Positions 49,912-61,440 of a stretch of DNA of 64,000 nucleotides are shown one piece after another. The notes beneath the pieces were generated by a model. It was not told where the DNA came from, did not search any database, and saw only the letters and a list, made by a program, of their open reading frames with translations. The translations under genes were made by a program, and so were the position numbers. Origin of the DNA: Hepsetus odoe (taxonomy: Eukaryota; Chordata; Actinopteri; Characiformes; Hepsetidae); NCBI GenBank assembly GCA_017165825.1, contig CM029393.1, positions 4,649,468-4,713,467 on the forward strand. The letters run 5' to 3'. Each line of letters starts with the position of its first letter. Within the stretch, counting starts at the first letter, position 1.

Positions 49912-52900
49912 ACGATCATTATATTAAATTAATGTAAACTTGTGCATTTACGAGGAAATTAATCTACTTAGCACTTTTCTTGCATTGTTGTTTATTTTCA
50001 GACTTTCAGATCACATTTTATTTGGTACCAGGTTCTGATCCCTTTGCTATAACCTGTGCAGTTTTTTGTTCTTTTTTTTTTGTGCTACAACTGCACATCA
50101 CACTGGTTCCCTTCAGGGGTCACTCTGCTGTAAGTCTCTGCATGCTGGCCTGCTTGGACAAAAACTAGCACTTGAGCAACTGCTGTACTAAATTAACTGG
50201 GCCCCTGGATCTAAGGGTATCAATAAAACTGAAAATGGAACAGAGTGTTTGGGAGAGTCATATACACATTCTCTGCAGGACACTGGGGCCTCCCTGCTTG
50301 AGGGCACAGCCATATTCGGAGGAGGCAAATGTCATGCCCATGCCCAATTGTTGGCCAAATGGATTTATACCTTCTAACTTCAGAGGACATCTGTCCATAA
50401 AATACTTCTATAGCGAAACCTCTTGAAAAGGCTCAAGCAGTGCCTTTGGCTGAACCAAATAGAATCATTTAAAAGAAAAAAAACTTTTGTGTCATGAATG
50501 GCACAAATAATTAGGTTTCCTAAACAGCATTCAAATAACGTAAGCATTTAAGTCGTGACACAAGATTATATTATTGTAATTTGGTCAAATTCTTATCATT
50601 TCATAGTTCATCCCCAGTCTTTGAACAATGGCTGCTTTGTGCCAGTGATCCCACAACCACATGCTGTTCAGTGTGAAGATTCTTTTTGGAGAGGCGGCAG
50701 AGCTGTTTATAAGCCACACCAAGGTGAAGGGGGTCAAACAAACATCAGACACAATCTGCTTGCTCGTGCGCCTCAGAGAGCAGAATTTAATGAGCAGAGC
50801 CATCCGAAATCCTCTGCTTTTAGTCTGAAACTTTGATGGACAGAGAGCAAGAGAAAGAAAACACAAATGACTCTGAGACGTTAGCGTGGAAAAGCAGCTT
50901 GAGACATCACTGTTGCACCATCAAGGGCTTCCTGGTGCCAAACTGTGGGTTTTCCCTTCTGCAGCCCTGGGCCAAGCTGGGCTGGCAGCAGAAGGAGAGC
51001 AGATGCCATTTGATGACGGCAAGCCAGAGATAAGGGGGGGGAGGCAGCCAGGCGCTGTCAGAAAGATCAGAATCATCTCATTATTTTTCCCACTCCTTTT
51101 CATGCGCCATGCCATGTTACCAGTCAACACAGCCGCATCCTGCAGTGTGTTGGGCCTAGGGCCTGTGAAGTAAACAGCATTAGTATGACTTAAGTTTAGA
51201 TTTTTTTTCTTCACATTTCTCATGTTTGGGGCTTTTGGCATAGTGTGGAGCCAGAAAGACTTTGCCCTCTGCGCGGGGTGCTTTTTGCTGCCTGTGTACA
51301 GCTCCTGCAACGATGCTGGCCCTTTGGCCAACAGAACAATGCCCCAGTTTGCTCTTTGCTCCGTGCTGAGCTGGATCTGTAGTCAGTAAACAAGACAAAT
51401 GGGGCGCATCCTGATTTGGAATGCATTCCTGGCAATGGGCAATTAAGCTGCTTTGGAGTAAAAAAGGAGAGGGAAAGAGGAAAGAAGAATAAAATCAGAG
51501 CTCATAAAATCAGCTCTCTCACCTTGGGCAAAAGAACCAGGTCTGTTCTTTATTTATTCTTGCTTCTTTTTAAGCCTTCTTTTTGATGCTAATGCCAAGC
51601 ACACACCTAGAGATTAAACGCTCCTAATGCCTTTATGCATCTTTGGCCACATTAATGTGATCTTTGATCTGAGCAGCTAGCCAGAGGATATGGAAATAGG
51701 AAGGCAGCAGGGGCCATTTTAGTGCAGAGAAGAAAAAAAAGCACAGCTGTGTTTGGACCCAGAGGACTGACTCTGTCTCCTCTCACATTTTCTCGTCCTC
51801 TCTGTCCCCATTGCCATATTTATAGGTCAGTACCTCATTATAGTAGACCAATGTTTGTGCTATGTCAACAGTGAAAGCTTATATTTAGCTTATCTGTTGA
51901 TCGTTGCTCTGTTCAAGGCTGGGATGTCACTGCTTAGCACGGAATAAGCAGACATACTTTATTAATGAACAATGTAATAAATGTGACTTGCAGCTAAATT
52001 GAAAGATAATCTCCAGTTAAAACAGAGCAAGAGATGAATATGAAGGTAAGCAAGAGATACACAGAGATCCTCAATATAAGGTGTCTTTAATTGCTTTGGA
52101 AGTCCTCATAAACATCCTGTGAGAAATGTCCAATATGAATGCATTTTGGTACACTCAGCAAAATATCTTTTCATCTCATTGCAACCACTTTTCAAGAGGC
52201 TGAGCCTCAGGAAAATGCTAAGCAAATGCTCAGATGCAGCTTTGACTCATTGCTTCCCATTCACTTGTGATGGGTTAATAAGCATTTTTTAAAGTACCTT
52301 GTGAAAAGTCATTCAGCGAAAATGGAAAAAGACAATCATGTATTTTAATGCTGATCATATCACTGGCCCCAGACCCACATAATACTCCATATTACTCTAT
52401 TAAGAGATGAATCAAAGAGCCAGCAGAAGAACTCTGCAGATGACATTGCATTACACTTGCTTAAGAGATTATGAACAATTATGAGATTATGAGCACACAA
52501 AACTGGCAGTTTGTGTGATGTGGAGCAATTCATATTTATACATCCAGTAAAATGCTTGCACTTCTGCTTCAACAATTCCCTTCTTTGGAAAGCCTGTGAT
52601 TCTATTGCATTAAAAGAGATTTACACTGGAACTCATCACCATTCATTGAATGCATCATTCCAAACACCAGTGTACTTGGCATCAAAGCCCCCATTTCCTG
52701 TTGTATGGTCTGTTGTAATGAATTTTTTTGGGGGAAAAAACCCCCCAAAAAACTCATGCTTCATGCATGAATTATTCTTGGATTACTTTTCGGATTTGCT
52801 GGCTTTGCAACATCTTATTCAGCTAATGCTCAGTCTCTGGAGCCTAGCCTCTCTGTCTCAAATCAAGGCATCCCACTCTGCGAACACACTAAGTCATCCT

Positions 52901-53809
52901 CCATATGCCACCAGTCCACTGTGCTCACAACAAGCCTTATTAATAGATCCCCTGTCATTGAGAAGTCATCTCCCTCCCTTAGCCACAGGCAGCATGTTCG
53001 CTGAGTCACTTTGCCAATGTTGCCTCAAACCCGTCTGGAGGTTCTCATATTGGTAGATGTAGATATGCGCCTCGCTTCTATTTTGAACCACTGTGATCCT
53101 GCCATAATTGAAGGCTTTTGCAGCCGGCAAATGCAAATGCCAAAGCGAGGAACAGCGGCCACACAAATCATAGGTGAAGTTTAATCCTCCACAGTCCTTG
53201 ATCCACTTGGAGGATATATCATTTATGACCAATAGCAAGTTACGGATTGAAATGTGATGTGTGCCATGTTATGTGTGCCTTATTTCATTATCAGTATCAG
53301 CATGACATTTTCATCACATTGGACAGCATTATACATAGCATGTCAAGCTTGGGCTGACAGAAACTGGAAAGTATAAAGCTACAATATTTTACTTCTGTTC
53401 CAGCCAATCAAGATAGGATATTCTTTGCTGTCAGACTTAAGGTTCTGGAGTAGATACTCAGGCAAGCTCTCAAAGAGATGAAAGCATTTTTATAGACAGT
53501 TGTAGGTGCTAAAGCTAAATGCCTTTTGAGAAAAAGAACAATATAATATTCAAGTTTTAGTGTCTGCTGCTTTTTTTTTTTTAACAAAACAAGGACATTA
53601 TTGCAAAATTTTAACACATCATTTTGTGGCAACCCATTAGGCAAAAATGTCCTTCCTCCTAGAAGTAGACCACACCACATGAGGTTAAATCACACAGTGC
53701 ATAGGAAGCTGCATGAGATTAGCATAATCGAGATGAGGTTAACATACAAACGCACAGAAGTAGAGGCAACCAACAAGATGCATATTACACTCCATTTTGT
53801 GTTGTAGTC
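49912..53809. other. Intron 1 unique sequence
   Basis: Complex stretches at 50800-51160 and 52780-53240 could be regulatory. A 181-codon plus-strand frame (52511-53056) is not recognisable and runs through homopolymers. No exon supported. Confidence 0.45.
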
Positions 53810-54050
53810 CTTTCTGGGAGTAATTGGAGGAAGAGAAGTAATTTGAAGCTAGAGTTATGCCACATACTTTACAGCAGTTATGTGACACTAATTGGCAATA
53901 AAGGGCATTGCCGTAGCTTCCTGGTTTGATTTCAGAATAATTACTTTAGCAGACAGCATGGCTCGTGCTCAGAATTAAACAGACAGTATAGAGACCCATA
54001 GCAACCAGGCAAATCGGCCTCCACTGCTCAGCAACATATTACTTAGAGTG
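53810..54050. promoter_or_regulatory. Candidate conserved element upstream of exon 2
   Basis: A complex stretch with several TAATT sites and two AGCAAC half-sites (54001 and 54031). It also holds the composite motif atagagacccat...ctccactgct (53989-54029), which recurs in intron 2. Conservation could not be tested. Confidence 0.35.
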
Positions 54051-54504
54051 GAAAATAAAAAGAAGAGAAGGGAAGTAAGAGGCAGAACATGGAAAGCTAT
54101 TTTTTATTTTATATTTGTATCTCTGTAGCAAAGGTGTCATTTCTGTATGACCTTTTTTAGCATTGTATTATTGTATCAATAGAGAGCCCACTTTATTTCA
54201 TGACTGATACTTCTTTAACCAACAGCAAGGTTTGACCGCCTGCTGGAAGCAACTCATGACTGTAGTAATAAAAGGGTCAAAGTCTTTCTCTATCCTAGGG
54301 TTCAGGGTACCTTTTTTCTAATTTAGTTCAGACAAAAAGCATGTTAAAAAGGGCAACTGGAGGAAAGTCAACGCAATAAAGTGTTTATAATAAGTATTCA
54401 TTGACCCTAGATGCAGGAGGATGTTACTCAAAGATATGTCAGTGTGTTGTCAATGTAGAAACAATACAATGCATTTAGGAAACTTTTTTCTTTCATGTCC
54501 TCAG

Positions 54505-54641
54505 GAACTTGGAGTTTGGCGAAATGAACAAAATGAAGAACTTCAAGCGCCGCTTCTCACTATCTGTGCCAAGAACTGAGACAATAGAAGAGAATGAGTT
54601 CACAGAGCAGATCAACCAGCTCAACGTTCAGCGGAACGAAG
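54505..54641 (+). CDS. cdk18: cdk18 exon 2: start codon and N-terminal regulatory region
   Basis: CDK18 is a cyclin-dependent kinase of the PCTAIRE subfamily (with CDK16 and CDK17). Its N-terminal extension is the regulated part. The acceptor is tcctcag|gaactt and the donor gaag|gtaaga. The ATG at 54524 opens MNKMKNFKRRFSLSVPRTET, which matches the N terminus I know for vertebrate CDK18 and differs from CDK16/17. The exon gives 39 codons plus one base. R-R-F-S places a serine at residue 12, a site reported as a protein kinase A target that activates human CDK18. Compared with the human protein as I recall it, two residues are missing in the TIEE...EFTEQ stretch. An alternative in-frame start is Met4 at 54533, which has an A at -3. 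The 19 bases before the ATG are 5' UTR. Confidence 0.95.
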
Positions 54642-55451
54642 GTAAGAGCACTAACTAAACCAAACTAATCTCTCTTTCACATACCAACACTGCTAGCTAA
54701 ATCCAGAATTAAAGCCCTAAATACATTGTTTTGGTAGCCTAATCCTCAGTGTCCTAACTCTTTTTCTTCTGTTTGAAGGGCATGGTTATTTCTCACAATG
54801 AGAGTTCAAAGATCCCACTTTCCAACTCCATTTGTAGAGAAATCCCTATTTAAATATCTACTGCAGCTAACAGTCCATGTAATTACCACTGAGGCTTATA
54901 GTTAGTATCTACTGGTCTAATCTTTTCTAGATTTTTGAAATAAATATGCAATACTTTATCTAGGGCATGAGCTTATGCTGTTGGTCGTTTGAGGTTAGAG
55001 ATGCTGTTCTCACTCCATTTGTAATGAAGATGAGAACAGAGAACATGGGTCTAAGCCAGTTTTGTAATCTCATAGAGGGATGGAACAGTGCAGTTGAAGA
55101 GGGACTCTTGCTGAGTTGGCATTTTGGCCACTCTCAGTAGACATGAGGGGTCAAAGCTATTCTAAAAGAAATGATAAAAGGACAAATGCTTGACCCCCAG
55201 AAGCAAGATGCTGTCTGCGCCCCTTCACCAAATCTTCCCTCTGTCAACCTGGGGGTGAGATGCAATAGCTCAGCATCTGTATTAATAATGCAGAGGTATT
55301 AGTACAGACTCATGGTGTTACGTGCTTCTGCAATCGACTTTCATTCAATTGGACACAGTTAAATAAAGTTATTCTAAAGCCTAGACAGTACCAGCAGCTG
55401 TTATCTGAATATATAATTGTAAAAGACAGCATCAAGTAAATCAACTGGCTC

Positions 55452-55796
55452 TGTAATGGTGGCGGGCTACCGGAAGGACGCCAGTGTGGAGCCAGGAGTT
55501 CGGAGCACTGTTTTATTGTCCACAGTTTACAAATACAAGACACAAGGGCTGCAGTTCGAATCAGAACCTAAGAACAGGAGAACTGCAGCCTAAACCAAGT
55601 TATCCAAATCCAAAAACCCAAACCAAAACCACCCTTACACATAGGCTTAGCCTACCTAATGAGCCGCGCTCTGCTCTGACTCATCGGGGCTTAAATAGTC
55701 AGCCCCAATGATGCACACCTGTGCCTGCTTGGGCTCAGGTGTGCTCAGTCAGAACAGAGCGCCCTCTAGCGTGCCCAAAACACCCCACATGTGACA
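55452..55796 (-). mobile_element. Solo LTR of an LTR retrotransposon
   Basis: On the minus strand the 345-bp element starts TGTCAC and ends ATTACA (TG...CA). It has a TATA-like TATTTAAG (forward 55690-55697) and a poly(A) signal AATAAAA (forward 55511-55517), in the order expected of U3-R-U5. Flanks ggctc (55447-55451) and ggctg (55797-55801) fit a 5-bp target duplication with one change. There is no internal coding region, so it is a solo LTR from recombination. A 5-bp duplication suits a Gypsy-type element, but the family is not identified. Confidence 0.78.
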
Positions 55797-55870
55797 GGCT
55801 GCTTTACATGTAGCATTGTAACATGTATTCATTTGTTTATCATATGGTTTGTGTAGAACCATAGAAACTA

Positions 55871-56921
55871 CACTGCCCGTCCAAAAAAAAGTCACACACT
55901 CTAATATTTTGTTGAATTGCCTTTAACTTTGATTAGAGCACGCATTCGCAGTGGCATCGTTTCGATAAGCTTCCGCAATATCACATTTATTTCCATCCAG
56001 AGTTGCATTAGTGATGATGAACCGCTTCGCAAATTCTTCTCCAGCACATCCCAAAGATTCTCAATGGGGTTAAGGTCTGGAATCTGTTGTGGCCAATCCA
56101 TGTGTGAAAATTCTGTCTCATGCTCCCTGAACCACTCAATGAATCCTGGCATTGTCATCTTGGAATATGCCCGTGCCATCAGGGAAGAAGAAATTCACTG
56201 ATGGAATAACCTGGTCATTCAGTATATTCAGATGGTCAGCTGACATCATTCTTTGGGCACATTGCTGAACTTAGACCTGACCAACTGAAGCGACCCCAGA
56301 TCATAGCACTGCCCCAGCTTCTCATCTTACCATAATGCGGCCATCACACTGGAACAGTTTAAATCTGGACTTATCAGACCACATGTCCTTCTTCCATTAA
56401 TCCAGAGTCCAATCGTTATGCTCCCTAGCAAGTTGAAGCCTTTTTTGCAATTAGTCTCACTGATCAGTGGTTTTCTGAAGCTGTTAAACAGCTACACAGC
56501 TGTTTAGTCCCAATCCCTTGAGTTCCTTTCGCATTCTGTGTGTGGAAATGCTCTTAATTTCACTACTGAACATAGCCGTGAGTTCTGCTGTTGTTTTTTA
56601 CGATTTGATTTCACTAACCGTTTAAGTGATCGTCGATCAGTCATTCAAGATTTCAGCATCTCCTTAGATGTTTTCTATGCTTGATGCATGTCAATATTTT
56701 GACCCTTCTGAAACTGATTAACATCTCTTCCACGACCACAGGATGTGTCTTCCATGGTTGTTTAAGTAATGAGAAGCTACTCACTGCATCAGTTAGGGTT
56801 AAATAACTTGTTGCTAGCTGAAATATAATAATCCATGCAGTAATTAACCAATGGGAGGCTCTTACCTATTTGCTTTGTTAAATCCAGGTGGTGACTTTTT
56901 TTTTTTTTTTGACAGGCAGTG
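55871..56921 (-). mobile_element. Tc1-like DNA transposon, degenerate, both ends present
   Basis: Both ends carry inverted repeats starting CACTGCCYGTC. They run through an A/T homopolymer to GTCAC and are flanked by TA at 55869-55870 and 56922-56923. The minus strand at 56179-55901 encodes the C-terminal transposase region: HMDWPQQIPDLNPIENLWDV followed by LEKNLRS. This includes the last catalytic acidic residue of the DDE/D triad. The other two acidic positions were not found in an open frame. At 1,051 bp it is shorter than the roughly 1.6 kb usual for fish Tc1 elements, and it is broken by stops. Confidence 0.9.
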
Positions 56922-56923
56922 TA

Positions 56924-59900
56924 CAATAATTTTAAGCCTATTAGTTTAAATCTGCTCTCTTTTTGTGACCAGCTGCAAAAACAAAAAGGTGAACAAAGCA
57001 ATTAAAGAGAAATGCTATGACTGGGCCCAATAACTTTGAGATAAATATTCTGTATAGATCAGAATAAGGAGTAGTACCAAGCAATGTAACTCTCCCCAAT
57101 TCCCTGCGCCACAGTTTGGAATTGGAATGGGATTTGGGCCTAGGCGTATGATGTGAACAGAACATTTGTTTGGGGAGCATTCAGATTCCTCAGCTGTCAG
57201 CCAGCAGCAGCTGCTTCTGCAGGGCCTGAGTTTTCCCCCAACGATAAAATGCCAATCTGATTGGCTGCTGGAGGTGGCATGCTCCTGCCTCCTTGCCCAC
57301 AGAGAGGCAATGCTGATGGAGACAGCTGGAGGAGGACGTGGTCTGGGCTGTGGAGGAGGAAAGAGGGGTAGGAGAGGGAGGGTTGCTACTGGAGTGCCTT
57401 CTCCATATTAATATTCTCTCCCACCCTCAAGCTAAAAATTAGGGTCCAGGAAAGGCATGGTAAAGGAAAAGTCTGTGATGACTGTGGTCAGGGAGAAAGC
57501 AGATGCCGGAAGATGACCCAAGTTTGGAGACACATCAGTTCAATTTGTTCGGCAATACTGTAGATTATCAAAACTCAATTTCTGTGGGGTTAACACTACG
57601 TCTGGTTTGGGTAACACAGAGATTCACTTTAGGGACTGATGTTTCATATTAGTCTGCCTGTTGGAGTGCCTGCTTTAATTCTCATTATATTGGCAATGCA
57701 TTGCCAATATAATGAGTAATACATTTATTACTAATACATAATACAATTCGTGTCACAACACAGAAATTCTTCAAAAGGCAAAACTCATGATTGAGCAATC
57801 ATGTAAATTTTGTAGCCCATTATTTTGATAAGAAGTTTTCTGATCCTCAGAAAGATGCAAGACCTATAAACTGGAAATGTCTTCAAAAAAACTCTTACTT
57901 CAGATTCTACCAAAAAAAAAAAGTCTCAATTTGCTAGCATACAGACACAAGAGATTTTTTATATAATTGTTGGGCCGAATGACCAATTCCCTGGATAGAG
58001 GGGTTTTAATTTTTGTAAAAGCAAAAAACTGCAAGAGCGTCTCATTTTGTGCTTCTCTCTCTAACACACTGCAGTAATTACCAGCTGTTGTATAGTGCTA
58101 TCAAGCCTTCCGGCCAGGCGTGAATGAAATGTGCTCGCATTTCAAATGACAGATAGTCTACAATTGTGCTGCACCAGTCTGCTTAACTGAGGAGATATGA
58201 ATGCAAATGAAACTTTGTCGCAGGAAAATACCACTGAACACTGAGATGCATATGAAATGCATTATAACCAATCACTACTTTAAAAAGACACCAAACCTGA
58301 CTTGGTCATAAAAGAAACATACTCATTAGGAAAAAACTAACCCAGGATTTAAGCATATATTTAGCCTTCCATGTTACAACACTAATAGATTCCTTAAAGA
58401 ACATTGATAGCTTAAAGACCTAACAAATCAATTACAGCCCATAGAGCAGAACTATCAAGACACCCAACTCATCAACTTAGCCCTGTATCTGACAGGACCA
58501 TTCCCAGTGAGACAAGCCTAATCAATGCAGGATTACTCGATGGGGCATGGAGATCACCTGTAGCACCACAAAGTCTCTAATTATCACTTTGCATCATGCC
58601 GTAGGGATTTTCTAACATTATGAGTGTATGATGGTTTCTCAATTCCAAAGGGAAATAATTCAGCACTACAGGCCTGATGACTGGAGCAGGACACAACTGG
58701 GGTGCTTGTTCACCACCCCAGGGATCCCTTCCATTGCCTTGTACTCTCTGCAACATCAAAGTCATTCAGTAACGCTTGGTTCACAGCTTGGTTTATGTCT
58801 CCATTGAAGGGTTTTCAGTCTGCAATATGAAACCTTCATGTGCCTCCCACAAAACATCAAAGTCTAGCTATGCTAACAAGAGGCTCACACTGTATTATTC
58901 AGGCTAACTGAAGTGGATTAGGGACTGTAGAGAAATAAAAATGTTATGTTGGACGTATAGACAGAGTACGTCTTGCCTTGTGTTGAGGTAGATAAACGAT
59001 GGTAAGTGGCCCATATAGAGAACAGGTCTGGATCCCATGGCTACCAAGAAATAGGAAACACAAAAACACGAAACACACACAAACTTGGCAATAAAAAGCT
59101 GACAGGGACTCCCATTCTCCATGGCTTTCTCTTATCTCCTTTTATGCTCAGAAACATTCAACAGTTTCACAGCTTCAGAGAGTTTCCCACATATGTTTAT
59201 TCCCTTTATTTTTTAAGGTTCTTTGGCTCAGAGTCCTTATGTCTTGTTCAGCTGCTGCACAAGCGCATATGGGAGTTAAAGTGAGGTAACAGTATCCAAA
59301 TCAGGATTTGTTCCATTATGATCTTCACTGCAATTTAAGCTTTCTCAGTTTTCAGCTACAAATTAGCCCACTCCTGTTTTTACTGTGATAAGTGAGCTTT
59401 TTAAATCACAAATATTAGCCTCACATTTTTAACACTAAAAAAGTAGTCCCATACCTCCACTACACTGCTCTCTAATATGGACTTTTACCTCTGGGCCAAA
59501 GCTTTTAAAAAAGAGCTGACTCTGTGTGGCCCAGTTATTGGATCGTCCATTTTCGAACAGGCTGTGTGCCATCTCCACTAAGGTGTTTCATTGCTCACAA
59601 TAAGATACTGCATGGGACAATTCAAAATGATGCTGTAGAAGGTGTAGAATGCTTGTAGAGCACCACTTTGACTCAGATTTGTTCCAAAAATTAAGCAACT
59701 TTGGTGGTCAGTAAGCATGGTGTTGCATACATTCACCAAACAATGCACCCATTGAAATTCCAGTTCCACTCAAATCAGTGGATAAAATAAAAATGCTTTC
59801 AAGATGATTTCACTTGTTGAATGCTTTATGTAATTCTGTGTTTATGTCTTTGTTTAAAGTGTATACAAACAAAATAAGGACTAGGGGAATGCAGACATAT

Positions 59901-59970
59901 GCAGTTAAATGAGACATGACAATTTGCAGCTGAAACAGAGAGAAAAAAGTGAGAGACTGAGACTGAGAGT
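56924..59970. other. Intron 2 unique sequence
   Basis: Apart from the palindrome, only AT-rich unique sequence and a complex stretch at 58070-58240. No exon recognised. Confidence 0.45.
57681..57716. repeat. Perfect 36-bp palindrome
   Basis: Each 18-base half (57681-57698 and 57699-57716) is the exact reverse complement of the other, with no spacer, centred on ATG|CAT. It contains ATTGG at 57689 and CCAAT at 57704, facing away from the centre. Confidence 0.97.
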
Positions 59971-59976
59971 GTGAGG

Positions 59977-60036
<60 letters not shown>
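59971..60036. repeat. (GA)n microsatellite
   Basis: Nearly pure GA. Confidence 0.96.
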
Positions 60037-60041
<5 letters not shown>

Positions 60042-60448
60042 TGCCTGTGATGACCCCAATTATCGCCAGGGAGATCAAAGTGCTTGCGGGTGCTGTGATA
60101 TTTAAATGATGAGCCTGGATAGGGCCTCCGCTTTTCATATCGGCAAATGAAGGAGCTAAAGCCCACCCTCCCTCTCCTATCTCTTTCTCCCCTTTATTCC
60201 ATGCATGAAAAAGAGTCGATCTACAGCTCTCCTTCGTCTAACTCAGAATATTAATGAGAACGAATGCTATGCAACCCTCCCAGGTTCCCCCTGTTTCTCT
60301 CCCACCATTTAGATGTAAGAGCCAGCAAACAAGTGCCTTTCCTTAGTTTGAATTACCTGAGAGAACAGAACAACATTTTGCTTGGTTAAGAGTGAAAAGG
60401 TCAGACCCCCTGGTGCAAGAGATTAAAATACCACTACTACTACTAATC

Positions 60449-60484
60449 ATAATAATAATAATAATAATAATAACAACAATAATA
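60449..60484. repeat. (AAT)n microsatellite
   Basis: About ten AAT units with an AAC interruption. Confidence 0.93.
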
Positions 60485-60734
60485 AGCTCAGTGTTGCTTA
60501 TATCAGTGAGGAGAGACAGAGCATAGAGCTAGAATTAAACAAGGTAGATGTGATTGCACGCATGCATCTTGAGCCTGTGAGAGTGTTTGTGTCTTTTGGT
60601 TGGGGAGGGGGCGCTGAATTACAAATCTACTGAAAGGGAGATATAAATATTGATGATTCAGATGGCTACCTGAGAGACTGAGAGACAACTCTTTTATTAT
60701 CTACATCTCTCTGTTGCCTTTGTTAATGGTCCAT

Positions 60735-60748
60735 GTCACCATGGCAAC
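60735..60748. promoter_or_regulatory. RFX-type X-box
   Basis: GTCACCATGGCAAC matches the full X-box consensus (GTNRCC, 0-3 bases, RGYAAC) bound by RFX transcription factors. It lies in intron 2 within a complex stretch that also contains the composite motif at 60790-60833. Binding is inferred from the motif only. Confidence 0.5.
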
Positions 60749-61199
60749 TAGCAATTAAATAGCAGAATGCATTTCAACATCAGCAACACATAGAGACCCA
60801 TGACGGCCAGCGATGAAAAGGGGCTCCACTGCTGATGATCAGAGAGAGAGCCAAAATGTGTGAAAATAAATACCAAACCTGGTTGAGCACAGCTGCAACT
60901 TCACACACTGAGATCACCAAAATCCCCAGTGAACTGATGTAAAGCCATAGATGGCTTCTGGTTTATCAGTAGGTACACACAGAGCAGTATGGTCTGCCCA
61001 TTCATACATTCAGATGCTGCAGATTCATACATAGTAATTCATACATAGGCTTCCCAGTTCCTGAGCCAGCTACATTCCACTCTAGGAGCTTATAATCACA
61101 CTGTCTGCCAGACTGCTGCTCTGTTTGACTGACTAGGGAAGCTGTGCAGTCATAATCCCATTACTCACAACCTCCAATAAAGAAAATTCACTTAAATAA

Positions 61200-61440
61200 A
61201 AGGAGTTTCGGAGTATGTGGCGGCAAGACTGAGCTTAATACCTGAAACGTCAAATATCGCTGGAGAGAATCGGTGAATCATCTGCACAATTTGCCCGTTT
61301 AATGAGGCTCCTCAATATTACCAAATAAAGAGCTCTGCAGGGCCGAGTATTAGTCATATTAAGCATGGAGAGAGGGGGCGATGGAAGCCTTTTGATCAGC
61401 CAGCGAGGTCTCGTCATGCTTTCAAGGCTCTTAGTAAAAT
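61200..61440. other. Complex island in intron 2
   Basis: A non-repetitive stretch with several TTAAT/TAATG and ATATTA motifs, unlike the AT-rich flanks. A candidate enhancer, but no conservation data are available. Confidence 0.3.

Larger units (their letters stand above)
37634..54504 (+). other. cdk18: cdk18 intron 1 (16.9 kb)
   Basis: The intron is bounded by gtaagt at 37634 and a pyrimidine-rich acceptor ending tcctcag at 54504. It is mostly AT-rich unique sequence. It carries GT, AC and AAAG microsatellites, three SINE copies, a Tc1-type remnant near 44.6-45.0 kb, and complex islands near 43.4 and 53.8 kb that could be regulatory. I recognise no coding exon inside it. Confidence 0.55.

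Noticed and set aside
52511..53056. A 181-codon plus-strand open frame
   Set aside because: It runs through G/A/C homopolymers, has no recognisable domain, and about one frame of this length is expected by chance in a window this size.
55452..55796. A provirus or gene-carrying LTR element
   Set aside because: Only one LTR-sized unit is present and no internal gag or pol sequence flanks it.
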